Positions 1 through 8,825 of a stretch of DNA of 64,000 bases are shown here, in pieces; the first letter of the stretch is position 1; each line of letters begins with the position of its first letter. The notes beneath the pieces were generated by a model. That model searched no databases. It saw only the letters and a list, made by a program, of their open reading frames with translations, and was not told where the DNA came from. The stretch is from assembly GCF_000702605.1 (NCBI RefSeq), contig NZ_JNIR01000001.1, forward strand, positions 796,501 through 860,500, written 5' to 3'. Origin of the DNA: Exiguobacterium acetylicum DSM 20416. GTDB lineage: Bacteria > Bacillota > Bacilli > Exiguobacteriales > Exiguobacteriaceae. A program made the position numbers and the translations under genes.

Positions 1-492
1 GAACCGAACTTATCGGCGGCAGAATTACTTGATCTGATTGAAGCGCTCCTTACACATGGTTATTCGCCTGATCAGTTAACGGTTCATGATCGGGTCGACG
101 TCGCCCATGTCGCCGGCATCGGTGTGCAGCTGACGCGACGGTCCTTGCGTGTCCGCGATGTGCGACGTCATTTTCCGAATCTCGTCATCGGGAAATCGGT
201 CCATTCACTAGCAGAGGCACTGGCAGCAGAAGCGGAAGGAGCCGACCGACTGCTGTACGGTCATATTTATCCGACAGAGTCGAAGCCGGACGTGCCACCA
301 CGAGGTATTGACGCCTTGAAGCAAGTCGTCACCTTCACGACGAAACCAGTCATTGCGATCGGTGGGATTACACCAGAACGCATGCCTGAAATCGCAGCGA
401 CCGGTGTAACCGGAATCGCCGTCTTATCGGGTATTCTCGGTCAATCGGATCCACTCGCCGCCGTCAAGCATTATCAGGGGGTACGGGTATGA
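1..492 (+). CDS. tenI: Thiazole tautomerase TenI (5' end outside window)
   Basis: The reading frame is open from base 1, so the start codon lies upstream and the first visible codons encode an internal segment. The fragment is a TIM-barrel protein of the ThiE/TenI family. VHDRVDVAHVAGIGVQL, YGHIYPTESKPDVPPRG and VIAIGGITPERM mark the successive phosphate and pyrimidine/thiazole loops. The His of the YGHIYPTE segment falls where Bacillus TenI has its catalytic His, so I prefer TenI (aromatisation of the thiazole product of ThiG) over ThiE (thiamin phosphate synthase). The stop overlaps the thiO start (ATGA), and the downstream genes all make thiazole, which supports TenI. Confidence 0.85.
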   Translation, partial: EPNLSAAELLDLIEALLTHGYSPDQLTVHDRVDVAHVAGIGVQLTRRSLRVRDVRRHFPNLVIGKSVHSLAEALAAEAEGADRLLYGHIYPTESKPDVPPRGIDALKQVVTFTTKPVIAIGGITPERMPEIAATGVTGIAVLSGILGQSDPLAAVKHYQGVRV

Positions 493-1433
493 CGAATCAC
501 ATCATCATCGGCGGTGGAGTCATCGGTTTGACGCTTGCTTACGGTCTCGCCTGTCAGAATGAATCCGTCGTCGTCTTAGAACGCGGAGCAGGTGGACAAG
601 GAACGAGTCGCGCGGCTGCCGGGATGCTTGCGACGGACATCGAGCTCAGAGAGGAATTGCATGCACTTGCCGCGCGAAGCCGTCGTCTGTATCCGCTGCT
701 TGCACGTCGTCTCGAGCGAGAAACAGGCATCGATTGTGGATACCGGGAACAACCATTTTTGTTAAAGCGTAAAGGGCGCGAGCATCTGTTTCCAGTGGTC
801 GGTCAAATCGATCCACGACGACTGACGACTGCATTGATATATGCCTTACGAAAGCGTGGGGTACCAATCGAAGAACAGGTGGAGGTCACACATATCGAAG
901 AGAACGTTGACTTCATCAGGATCGAATCGAATGCGGGAATCTGGACCGGACGAACGGTGACGGTCGCTGCCGGACGGGGTTCGCAAGCCTTGCTCGATAC
1001 AGCCGGCATTTCGATTGCGACATATGGGGTCAAAGGGGAGTGTCTCGCAGTCCGTCTCGCGGGCCAGCCGTTACGCTCGATCCTGTTTGACGCCGCCGTC
1101 TACCTCGTGCCAAAAGCTGACGGACGGATTTTGATCGGTGCGACCGAACTACCGCACGACGAGACGGTCGGCGTCAGTGTCGCAGGGGTCACGTCATTGC
1201 TTCAAGCAGCAGAACGACTTTATCCACCGATTCGTGACGCGGTCATCGAAGAAGTCTGGTCCGGTGTACGACCGCAAACGGTGTCCGGCTTGCCATATAT
1301 CGGAGTTGCCGCGTCTTCTCGTCGGATCTTCCTAGCGACCGGGCATCATCGGCATGGCATATTACTCGCACCGGCGACAGCGGAAGTCTTGGCAAATACA
1401 TTACGGTTGATCCAGAAGGAGGAAGTCCGATGA
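489..1433 (+). CDS. thiO: Glycine oxidase ThiO
   Basis: FAD-dependent oxidase of 314 residues that oxidises glycine to the imine consumed by ThiG during thiazole synthesis in the cytoplasm. The N-terminal Rossmann motif GGGVIGLTLAYGLA (about residues 8-21) binds FAD. RAAAGMLA at about residues 41-48 and the C-terminal GHHRHGILLAP segment are typical of ThiO rather than of other DAO-family enzymes. Length is normal for Bacillus ThiO. It overlaps tenI by four bases and thiS by four bases (ATGA at both ends), so translation is probably coupled throughout. ThiO instead of ThiH implies an aerobic route to dehydroglycine. Confidence 0.93.
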   Translation: MTNHIIIGGGVIGLTLAYGLACQNESVVVLERGAGGQGTSRAAAGMLATDIELREELHALAARSRRLYPLLARRLERETGIDCGYREQPFLLKRKGREHLFPVVGQIDPRRLTTALIYALRKRGVPIEEQVEVTHIEENVDFIRIESNAGIWTGRTVTVAAGRGSQALLDTAGISIATYGVKGECLAVRLAGQPLRSILFDAAVYLVPKADGRILIGATELPHDETVGVSVAGVTSLLQAAERLYPPIRDAVIEEVWSGVRPQTVSGLPYIGVAASSRRIFLATGHHRHGILLAPATAEVLANTLRLIQKEEVR

Positions 1434-1630
1434 ACATTACGATTAATGGCAATGACCACACGATCGAGCAGATTGAAACGATCGAGGACATGCTCACACA
1501 ACTCGGCTTAGGGGAAAAGCTCGTCATCGTCGAACAGAATCGACAAATCATCGATCGCATGGCGTACGGTCAGACAGTCGTTCGGGACAATGACACATTT
1601 GAAATCGTTCATTTCGTAGGAGGAGGATAA
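1430..1630 (+). CDS. thiS: Sulfur carrier protein ThiS
   Basis: A 66-residue ubiquitin-like protein. Its C-terminal glycines are adenylated by ThiF, converted to a thiocarboxylate, and supply sulfur to ThiG. The chain ends HFVGGG, so the essential Gly-Gly tail is present with one extra glycine. The start ATG overlaps the thiO stop. The last codons (GGA GGA GGA TAA) also form the ribosome binding site of thiG, whose ATG lies only two bases after the stop, so the carrier's functional tail and the next gene's translation signal are the same bases. Confidence 0.93.
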   Translation: MNITINGNDHTIEQIETIEDMLTQLGLGEKLVIVEQNRQIIDRMAYGQTVVRDNDTFEIVHFVGGG

Positions 1631-1632
1631 AC

Positions 1633-2397
1633 ATGCTGAAAATTGGAGAAAAGACATTTGAATCACGGTTATTACTCGGAACAGGGAAATATACGGATGC
1701 TACGGTACAGCAGGAGGCGATCGATGCGTCCGCTTCACAAATCTTGACATTCGCCGTCCGTCGGCTCGATATTTTCGACAAACAACAAGCGAATTTCTTG
1801 GAGTCACTTGATTTAGCGAAGTACGATCTACTACCGAACACGGCCGGAGCGAAGACAGCGGAAGAAGCTGTCCGACTTGCGAAGCTTGCGCGGGCATCCG
1901 GTATGTGTGACATGGTCAAGGTCGAAGTGATTGGTTGCGATAAGACGTTACTACCTGATCCGATCGAGACGTTACGAGCTTCTGAAGAATTACTCAAAGA
2001 AGGCTTCATCGTCTTACCGTATACGTCGGACGATGTCGTGCTCGCACGACGACTCGAGGAACTCGGTTGTCACGCCATCATGCCGGCTGCATCACCAATC
2101 GGTTCCGGACAAGGTATCCTCAATCCGCTCCACTTGCGATTCATCATCGAGCAGACGACGGTCCCGGTCATCGTCGACGCCGGGATCGGTTCACCGACCG
2201 ACGTCGCCTATGCGATGGAACTGGGAGCGGATGGTGTCTTATTGAACTCCGCTGTCGCCCATGCCCAAGATCCGGTCAAGATGGCGCACGCAATGCGACT
2301 AGCTGTCGAAGCAGGGCGCTTCGGATTCGAAGCGGGACGTATCGAGAAGAAACAGTACGCGGTCGCGAGTAGTCCAACGAGTGGATTGATTCGATGA
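1633..2397 (+). CDS. thiG: Thiazole synthase ThiG
   Basis: A 254-residue TIM-barrel enzyme that condenses 1-deoxyxylulose 5-phosphate, dehydroglycine and ThiS thiocarboxylate into the thiazole phosphate. [10 protein letters not shown] near the N-terminus is the family signature. Lys96 within MVKVEVIG is at the position of the Schiff-base lysine. [20 protein letters not shown] and LLNSAV at about residues 182-215 form the phosphate-binding end of the barrel. It follows thiS by two bases and overlaps thiF by four. A ThiS-ThiG complex is expected from the family and from the gene order. Confidence 0.96.
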   Translation: MLKIGEKTFESRLLLGTGKYTDATVQQEAIDASASQILTFAVRRLDIFDKQQANFLESLDLAKYDLLPNTAGAKTAEEAVRLAKLARASGMCDMVKVEVIGCDKTLLPDPIETLRASEELLKEGFIVLPYTSDDVVLARRLEELGCHAIMPAASPIGSGQGILNPLHLRFIIEQTTVPVIVDAGIGSPTDVAYAMELGADGVLLNSAVAHAQDPVKMAHAMRLAVEAGRFGFEAGRIEKKQYAVASSPTSGLIR

Positions 2398-3401
2398 ACC
2401 GTTACTCACGACAAACTCGATTTCAACCAATCGGGGAAGCGGGACAAGCGCGCTTGGCATCAGCGAAGGTGCTGCTCATCGGCATGGGAGCGCTCGGAAC
2501 GGCGTCGGCAGAGCAACTCGTCCGCGCCGGTGTCGGTGTCGTCCGAATCGTCGACCGCGACTATGTCGAGTGGAGTAATCTACAACGACAACAGCTTTAT
2601 ACCGAGGAAGATGCGCGTCACATCGTGCCAAAAGCGATTGCCGCAAAAGCACGGCTTGAAGCGATCAATTCGACGGTGACGATCGAAGCGCATGTAGTAG
2701 ACGTCGACCGGGCAGCGCTGACGTGGCTTCTCGATGATATCGATCTGATCATCGACGCGACGGACAATTTCGATATTCGTTTGCTGATGAACGACATGGC
2801 GTTGATGCGTTCGATTCCGTGGATTTACGGTGGATGCGTCGGCAGTTATGGGATCACGTTTACCGTCCGTCCCGGGGAGACGCCGTGTCTGCATTGTCTG
2901 CTCGATCAATTACCGCGGGATCAGGAGACGTGTGATACAACGGGAATCATCGGACCAGCTGTACAGATGGTCGCTTCCTTACAGGTGACGGAAGCGTTGA
3001 AGTGGTTGAGCGGAAAGACGGACGCCATGCGGACGCGCTTGCTTGCGTTTGATGTCTGGTCGAATACGTTTCAACAAATTAACGTCCAGTCACTGAAGCA
3101 AACGGAGTGCCCGTCGTGCGGCATCGATCCGTCCTACCCTTACTTATCGGATCAAACGGTTCGTTTCACGGCACTGTGCGGTCGGGATGCCATTCAAATC
3201 CGGGGAGACGGACAGCGGGATCTGGAACAGTTGAAACAACGTCTCCAGCCGGTCGCTGCGATTTCCGCTCATAATCCATATTTGCTGGCGTTTACGACGG
3301 ACGAACATCGGATGGTTGCTTTCCGAGATGGACGCGTTCTGATTCATGGCGAGGCGGATCTCGTCAAAGCGAAGCGGCTCTATCATGCCTATTTCGGCTA
3401 A
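2394..3401 (+). CDS. thiF: ThiS adenylyltransferase ThiF
   Basis: E1-like enzyme of 335 residues that adenylates the C-terminus of ThiS and helps its sulfuration. The nucleotide loop [18 protein letters not shown] lies at about residues 26-43, with the WSNLQRQ segment after it. The CLHC and CPSC pairs are the structural zinc ligands of the MoeB/ThiF family, and the Cys of [11 protein letters not shown] is at the sulfur-transfer loop. About 80 residues after CPSC form a small C-terminal extension as in other Bacillales ThiF/MoeB-like proteins. It is the last thiazole gene here; no thiD follows and I see no clear terminator after it. Confidence 0.92.
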   Translation: MNRYSRQTRFQPIGEAGQARLASAKVLLIGMGALGTASAEQLVRAGVGVVRIVDRDYVEWSNLQRQQLYTEEDARHIVPKAIAAKARLEAINSTVTIEAHVVDVDRAALTWLLDDIDLIIDATDNFDIRLLMNDMALMRSIPWIYGGCVGSYGITFTVRPGETPCLHCLLDQLPRDQETCDTTGIIGPAVQMVASLQVTEALKWLSGKTDAMRTRLLAFDVWSNTFQQINVQSLKQTECPSCGIDPSYPYLSDQTVRFTALCGRDAIQIRGDGQRDLEQLKQRLQPVAAISAHNPYLLAFTTDEHRMVAFRDGRVLIHGEADLVKAKRLYHAYFG

Positions 3402-3439
3402 CGTTCACAAAACATTAAAAACTAATTTTAAATATATAT

Positions 3440-3465
3440 GTTTTAAATGTTTGAAAAACAGGTAA
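3440..3465 (+). promoter_or_regulatory. Weak sigma-B-like promoter
   Basis: GTTTTA (3440-3445), 14 bases, then AGGTAA (3460-3465) resembles GTTTAA-N13/15-GGGWAW with one central mismatch in the -10. It lies about 60 bases before the start at 3524. Inference only. Confidence 0.25.
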
Positions 3466-3523
3466 ATAAGACTTCAGACATAAATCGGTCTACAAGTTTT
3501 GAACGTGAAGAGGAGTGATTCAG

Positions 3524-3880
3524 ATGAAACAAGAATTCGATCCAATCAAGGATCAAGCACAGACGGAAGACGCCCAAGCAGTTGTTCAGCAAGCCAACTG
3601 GAATCCGGATCGGTACCGGACGAACTTGAACCCATTCTATCTGTCACCTTGTAGTGTCGAACGTAGAGAAGACGTGCATCAGGATGCATCGAAAATTCTC
3701 GAAGTCGAGACGTCGTCGCCCCTCCAACAACTTTTTGAACACAATCAAGCAACGCATAAATCAGAACAATCGGGCAAAAAATTTAAAACAGGCATCGTCG
3801 TCGGCGTCGGTGCGATCATCGGCGGATCGGTTTCTGTGATTCGTTCCGTTCAACGATTTAGAAAACAACGGACGAAATAA
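3524..3880 (+). CDS. Small single-pass membrane protein, unknown function
   Basis: I do not recognise this 118-residue protein. The first 85 or so residues are polar and acidic (rich in Gln, Glu and Asp) and contain the segment NPFYLSPCSV. Near residues 88-106 there is one hydrophobic glycine-rich stretch (GIVVGVGAIIGGSVSV), followed by a basic tail (RSVQRFRKQRTK). This suggests a tail-anchored protein with its acidic domain in the cytoplasm. I use the ATG at 3524 because GAGGAG sits nine bases before it; an upstream GTG at 3515 overlaps that site. It is monocistronic, with a terminator directly after it, and a sigma-B-like promoter may precede it. Confidence 0.7.
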   Translation: MKQEFDPIKDQAQTEDAQAVVQQANWNPDRYRTNLNPFYLSPCSVERREDVHQDASKILEVETSSPLQQLFEHNQATHKSEQSGKKFKTGIVVGVGAIIGGSVSVIRSVQRFRKQRTK

Positions 3881-3900
3881 CACATTCGTCGCAAGAGTGA

Positions 3901-3934
3901 AAAAAGCAGGAGGCATTCGCCTTCTGCTTTTTGT
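3901..3934 (+). terminator. Rho-independent terminator
   Basis: GCAGGAGGC pairs with GCCTTCTGC (one G-T pair) around an ATTC loop and is followed by a T run. A run of A precedes it, so it may also work leftward. It ends the gene at 3524-3880. Confidence 0.75.
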
Positions 3935-4010
3935 GTTACCCTTTCGTTTCACAAAAGAAATGAAGAGGTTTTAGTATGTATGTTGTTTCTACTTGTTATA
4001 TCTAGATTTA

Positions 4011-4379
4011 TCAGTTAGTTACGTTATCAAATGCGGTAGATTTACCGTTCACGTAAACATCGATAATTTTATGTTCAGGATCTAATGTTAACTTGTAGAC
4101 ATGCTGCTTCGTTTTCTTATGAGTTTTAGATTCATTCAATTTAATCTTTAGCGTATCTCCTTTTTCCTCAAGATCAGTAGCAACTGTTTTCTTTGACTGA
4201 TAAACAACATAAGCGACTTTGTCTTTCGTATTGATCAATTGCAAAGTATTGGCGGGATTGATCTTCGTTTGTATTTCGTTTGGTACAATCTTTAACTCAC
4301 TAAAACTGAGCTTAGACTCGTTGATGCTACAGGCTGATAACAAAGTACATAACAGAGCTAACAGTATAAGTCTTTTCAT
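4011..4379 (-). CDS. Putative lipoprotein, unknown function
   Basis: A 122-residue protein with a short basic N-terminus, a hydrophobic core and the lipobox LLSAC, giving lipidation at Cys17. The mature part is about 105 residues, Lys- and Thr-rich, with alternating hydrophobic residues that suggest beta strands; no family is recognised. The ribosome binding site AGGAGG lies seven bases before the ATG. Gene and surroundings are clearly more AT-rich and AAA/ATT-codon-rich than sbcDC or the thi operon, which hints at separate acquisition. It has no operon partner: it faces the gene at 3524-3880 convergently and diverges from sbcD. Confidence 0.72.
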   Translation of the reverse strand: MKRLILLALLCTLLSACSINESKLSFSELKIVPNEIQTKINPANTLQLINTKDKVAYVVYQSKKTVATDLEEKGDTLKIKLNESKTHKKTKQHVYKLTLDPEHKIIDVYVNGKSTAFDNVTN

Positions 4380-4697
4380 GTTTTACCTCCTCATATTTCG
4401 ATGGATGATCCATAACGATTAAAGTTTACGAAGTTCTAACATGATTTAATTATTACTTAGGATATAACGGTACTAGCTTAGCACAAAATACATTTATTGG
4501 ATATTGAAAGTAGTCTAAAATAGGATTTCTTAATACATCGAAAATAATAAATCTAATATGATACCGAGTCTTCTTCTTTAGACCATTGTCGCTAAGAAAT
4601 ACGATAATTTCTGCTTTTTGTATTCCAAACGGATGTTCGTCGCAGAACGAACGCTTGCATGCTACACTTAAGCTACTATATTCAAAAAGTGAGTGTG
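4380..4697. other. AT-rich intergenic region before sbcD
   Basis: About 320 bases without a convincing gene. The left end holds the ribosome binding site of the lipoprotein gene on the minus strand, and the right end holds the sbcD promoter. A minus-strand frame running into sbcD (4453-4803) has no ribosome binding site and composition unlike a gene. I see no repeat in it. Confidence 0.5.
4655..4682 (+). promoter_or_regulatory. Sigma-A promoter of sbcDC
   Basis: TTGCAT (4655-4660), a 16-base spacer and TATATT (4677-4682). Transcription would begin near 4689, only about ten bases before the ATG at 4698, so the mRNA would be almost leaderless. Confidence 0.5.
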
Positions 4698-5825
4698 ATG
4701 AAGATGAAATGGATACATACTGCCGATTGGCATCTCGGCAAAATCGTTCATGGCGAGTCGATGCTCGAGAACCAGCGGGCGGTCTTAGCGGATTTTTTGG
4801 CACTCGTCGACCGCGAACAACCGGATGCGATCGTCATTGCAGGTGACTTGTACGACCGCGCTGTACCACCAACGGAAGCCGTCGAACTGCTTGACGAGAC
4901 GCTCGCTGCCTTGATTCTCGACCGAGACATCCCGGTCATTGCGATCAGCGGAAATCATGACTCAGCCGAACGGTTGAGTTTCGGAACGACGTTACTCCAA
5001 CGGGCCGGTCTGCATCTCGTCGGAAAACTAACGCCGGTCATTACTCCGGTCACGATCAAAGGAGTGTCGTTTTACCCGGTGCCATTTGCGGATCCTGCGA
5101 CCGTTCGTTACGTGCATCAGGACGAAACGATCAAGACACATGATGATGCGATGCGGACGATCCTTGCCGGATGTATTCCGGACGGACCGAGTGTCCTCAT
5201 CGGTCATGCCTTTGTGATTGGTGGCCTCGAGACGGATTCGGAGCGACAATTGTCCGTCGGAACAGCAGGACAGGTCAGCGCGAGCCAGTTTGCACCGTTC
5301 ACCTATACGGCACTCGGTCATCTGCACAACCCGCTTGCGATTCAATCCGAGACGGTCCGTTATAGCGGATCTCTCTTAAAATATTCGTTTTCGGAAGCAC
5401 ATCATGTCAAAGGGGTCGATGTGTTGACGTTGAACGATGCGGGTACGTTTGATCGCCGGTTCGAATCGCTTGCACCGAAACGTGACTTGCGGGAACTGAC
5501 TGGAAGTCTCGCTGAACTGACAGATCCGGCGTTCGTCGCGACACAAGAAACGGACGATTATCTAAAGATCAATCTAACGGACGGCGAAGCCTTGATGGAT
5601 CCGATGGGCAAGCTGAAAAAAATCTATCCGAATATCCTGCACCTCGAGCGAATTGGATTCGTCCGCGAAAGTACGCGGGCGGTCAAGGCGTCGCGTGAGC
5701 AAGTTAAGGATGCATCCGTTGCGGATTTGTTCAGTGAGTTTTATGAAGCAGTCCGTGAGAAGAAACCGACGGAAGCGATGCAAGTCGTCCTGAAGGAGGA
5801 AGCGACATGCGCCCAGAACGACTGA
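4698..5825 (+). CDS. sbcD: Exonuclease subunit SbcD
   Basis: A 375-residue Mre11-type phosphoesterase. With SbcC it forms the ATP-dependent nuclease that opens hairpins and trims blocked double-strand ends. The metal-binding motifs come in order: HTADWHLGK (residues 7-15), GDLYDRAVPP, GNHDS, GHAFV and ALGHLHNP. The start is set at 4698 (MKMKW); the frame is open further upstream but the promoter -10 lies there, and 4704 is also possible. The ribosome binding site is weak (AAAGTGAG). Its 3' end overlaps sbcC by 19 bases, the usual coupled arrangement. Confidence 0.95.
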   Translation: MKMKWIHTADWHLGKIVHGESMLENQRAVLADFLALVDREQPDAIVIAGDLYDRAVPPTEAVELLDETLAALILDRDIPVIAISGNHDSAERLSFGTTLLQRAGLHLVGKLTPVITPVTIKGVSFYPVPFADPATVRYVHQDETIKTHDDAMRTILAGCIPDGPSVLIGHAFVIGGLETDSERQLSVGTAGQVSASQFAPFTYTALGHLHNPLAIQSETVRYSGSLLKYSFSEAHHVKGVDVLTLNDAGTFDRRFESLAPKRDLRELTGSLAELTDPAFVATQETDDYLKINLTDGEALMDPMGKLKKIYPNILHLERIGFVRESTRAVKASREQVKDASVADLFSEFYEAVREKKPTEAMQVVLKEEATCAQND

Positions 5826-8812
5826 CATTACGCGCCTTTGGACCATTTGCTGGTGAAGAGACGATTGATTTCACGGCACTTGCCGGACGGACGATGTTCG
5901 TCATCTCCGGGAATACCGGAGCAGGAAAAACGACGATCTTTGACGCATTGACGTTCGCCCTGTATGGCGAAACGTCAGGCGGGGAACGGGAAATGAGCGA
6001 ACTGCGAAGTCATTTTGCCGTGCCTGAGCAAAAGACGGAAGTTGAACTGGAGTTTACGCTGAAAGGGGAACGGTACCGGATCATCCGCCAGCCAAGTCAA
6101 CCACATCCGGTCAATAAAACCGGTTATTCGCATGAAGCCGAGCTTTCACGGTTCGACGGGACGACGTGGAAACCGCTTGCGGTCAAGATTCCGGAAATCA
6201 AACAACGCGTTCAAGAGTTGATCCAGCTCGACCATAAACAATTTTCACAAATTCTCCTGTTGCCGCAAAATAAGTTCCGTGAACTGTTGATGGCAGAGTC
6301 GAAAGATAAACTACAGATTCTCAAGCAGCTGTTTAAGACGGAACATTATGGTGACTTCCAGCAACGTTTGCATCGACAAGCGCTCGATCTTGCGGCACGT
6401 ATCAAGGAAACGAAGACGAAACAATGGGCCAAGCTTGAGGAACTACCTTTGCAAGCGAACTGGAGTGAACTGACGGAAGGCGACATCCGGTTACGGATGG
6501 AGGCGTTGACGACGGAACGGGACGAATGGCTAACGGCTGCGCGTCAAGCTGAAGTAGAGACTCGTGCGATCGTTGAGAAGAAAACGACGCAGTTGCAACA
6601 AGGCGAGCAACTTGAAGCGTTTTTCCAAGAGCAGGAGCGACTTCAACAGACGGAACAGTTGCTACTGGATCGCTTACCGGAAATCAAACAGATGCAAGAA
6701 GAAGCAATGGCGGCTGAACGCGCTCAAATCGTCGCACCGATTCATGATCAGTGGCAACAGGATCAAGAACAATTGACGCAACTCACACGTCGAAAACAGG
6801 AAACCGAACAGCACATCGCTCGCTTGAATGAGCAACAAGAGGTCGTGCAAGCAAAAGTGGATCGATTGCTAGCGGAGGAACCACAGATTGAGCAACTCAG
6901 TCGTCGTCTCGAAAAGATTCAAGAAGAGCGCGAACGCTTGGAAGCAGAAACGGCTTTACGACAACAACAGCAACAACTAGTAGAACGTTTGAAGCTTCTG
7001 GACCCAGAGCCATTACGGAAGCAACTCGAACAAGCACGGACGGAGCGAAAGAACGTTCAAGAACAACTGCATCCATTGCAAAACGTCGGAGCAGAGCGCT
7101 TACAGGTGCAAGAACGGCGCTTCATCCTACAACAACTGGCGACGAAGATAGCGGAACACGACAAATTGGAAGCAGAACGGCAACAGCTGATCGTCCGCGG
7201 CACAAGCGTCCGGGATCAAAAAGAGGCAGCGGCACGCCAGTATGAAGAAGCGCGCAGACACGAACGAGAACAACTGGCTGCTGAACTTGCCAAAGGATTG
7301 ACAGACGGGACGGCTTGCCCAGTCTGCGGCAGTACGTCGCATCCACAGCATGCTGTCGCCGTCGTAAAGGAACTATCCGTCGATGTAGCGCAACAGCGGT
7401 TCCTAGAAGCCCAACAAGCGCATCAAGAGTTACAAGCCTCGTACCGAACGGTTGCCGAACGTCTCGGACAACTGACGATCGAGATTCAAAAGACGAGTGA
7501 AAACAAGTCATCTCATGCGGATGTTTCAGCACAGCTTCGGGAAGTCGAACAGACGGAAGCCCGATTAGCATCAGCACAGACGGAAAAAGCGCGTCTTGAG
7601 ACTCGCCTGCAACAACTCGAGCAATCCATGGACCAGCTACAACTGAAGGTCGATGCAATGATCAAAGACCGGACCGTCATCGAATCGGAATTGGCGCACT
7701 TGTCTGGTCGCCTAAGCCAATCAGGAGAGTCCGCGAAATCGCTACCAGCACTCCGTGAGGAACAACAACAGGCAGAAACACGTATCGAGCAGTTCAAACA
7801 AGACAAACAACGCCAGCTACGCGAGAAGGAACAGCTCGATCGTGACTTCGCGGAACACCAAGGTCGATTCCGTCAATTGACTGAGGCATCTGCTGAACAA
7901 AGCGACCGATTAACGAACCGCGAAAACGAATTGCAAGCTGTCTTGGAAGAAGAAGCGTTTATGACGATTGAAGCCTTCCGCGAAGCGAGACGGTCTCGTG
8001 ACGAACTCCGTCACCTCCAAGAACGTTTGGAACAAGATCGCCTCGAACGGCAGGAATTGAAGCTGAAACAGGAACAAGCCCGTTTGAAGACGGAAGGTCA
8101 AGTGCGTCCGGATCTTGAACAGTTGCGGATGGATGTGAAGACGGTGTCGCTCGAACTGACGGAGCAGACCGACCGACGAGTCGGGCTCGAGAAGGAACGC
8201 GCACATATCGATCAATTGATGGCGGCCTGGGAAAGCTTGCAACGCCAGATTGAGGACGAGGATGCGAGATACGGCATCATCGGCGAACTCGCTCGCGTTG
8301 GTGTCGGGGAGAATGCGCAACGGATGACGTTCGAGACGTACGTCCAGACGGCATACTTCGATGAAATATTGTTCGCCGCAAACCGGCATCTGCACGAGAT
8401 GACCTCCGGGCGTTTCCAGCTTGAACGGAAAACGGAGGCGGGAAAAGGGCTTAAGAAATACGGGCTTGATTTAAATGTCTTTGACGCTTACACGTCGCAA
8501 ACACGGCATGTCAAGACGTTATCCGGTGGCGAAAGCTTCAAAGCATCCCTTGCCCTTGCGCTCGGATTGTCGGAAGTCGTGCAAGAAGCAAGCGGTGGGG
8601 TATCACTTGAGACGATGTTCATCGATGAAGGATTCGGAACACTTGACCCGGAATCACTCGAACAAGCGATCGAGACGTTGCTCTCGATTCAAGCGAGCGG
8701 TCGCATGGTCGGAATCATCAGTCACGTCCAGGAACTGAAGTCACGAGTTGACGCAAAAATCGAGGTCAAACAAGGAAAAACGGGGTCGACGATTGCACTA
8801 GTCGTCGAGTAA
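5807..8812 (+). CDS. sbcC: Exonuclease subunit SbcC
   Basis: A 1001-residue SMC/Rad50-type ATPase, partner of SbcD. The Walker A motif GNTGAGKTT is at residues 35-43. A Q-loop region with LLPQNKFRELL follows, then two long Gln/Glu-rich coiled-coil arms flanking the zinc-hook CPVC at residues 504-507. Near residue 905 the signature LSGGESFKASLALALG is followed by Walker B MFIDEGFGTLD. Length and hook position are typical. AAGGAGGAAG precedes the ATG inside the sbcD 3' end. Thirteen bases separate it from the next gene, so all three may share one mRNA. Confidence 0.96.
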   Translation: MRPERLTLRAFGPFAGEETIDFTALAGRTMFVISGNTGAGKTTIFDALTFALYGETSGGEREMSELRSHFAVPEQKTEVELEFTLKGERYRIIRQPSQPHPVNKTGYSHEAELSRFDGTTWKPLAVKIPEIKQRVQELIQLDHKQFSQILLLPQNKFRELLMAESKDKLQILKQLFKTEHYGDFQQRLHRQALDLAARIKETKTKQWAKLEELPLQANWSELTEGDIRLRMEALTTERDEWLTAARQAEVETRAIVEKKTTQLQQGEQLEAFFQEQERLQQTEQLLLDRLPEIKQMQEEAMAAERAQIVAPIHDQWQQDQEQLTQLTRRKQETEQHIARLNEQQEVVQAKVDRLLAEEPQIEQLSRRLEKIQEERERLEAETALRQQQQQLVERLKLLDPEPLRKQLEQARTERKNVQEQLHPLQNVGAERLQVQERRFILQQLATKIAEHDKLEAERQQLIVRGTSVRDQKEAAARQYEEARRHEREQLAAELAKGLTDGTACPVCGSTSHPQHAVAVVKELSVDVAQQRFLEAQQAHQELQASYRTVAERLGQLTIEIQKTSENKSSHADVSAQLREVEQTEARLASAQTEKARLETRLQQLEQSMDQLQLKVDAMIKDRTVIESELAHLSGRLSQSGESAKSLPALREEQQQAETRIEQFKQDKQRQLREKEQLDRDFAEHQGRFRQLTEASAEQSDRLTNRENELQAVLEEEAFMTIEAFREARRSRDELRHLQERLEQDRLERQELKLKQEQARLKTEGQVRPDLEQLRMDVKTVSLELTEQTDRRVGLEKERAHIDQLMAAWESLQRQIEDEDARYGIIGELARVGVGENAQRMTFETYVQTAYFDEILFAANRHLHEMTSGRFQLERKTEAGKGLKKYGLDLNVFDAYTSQTRHVKTLSGGESFKASLALALGLSEVVQEASGGVSLETMFIDEGFGTLDPESLEQAIETLLSIQASGRMVGIISHVQELKSRVDAKIEVKQGKTGSTIALVVE

Positions 8813-8825
8813 GGAGATAAGATCG

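Noticed and set aside
4453-4803. Minus-strand frame overlapping the sbcD start
   Set aside because: It has no ribosome binding site, and its N-terminal part is the mirror of the conserved sbcD 5' end.
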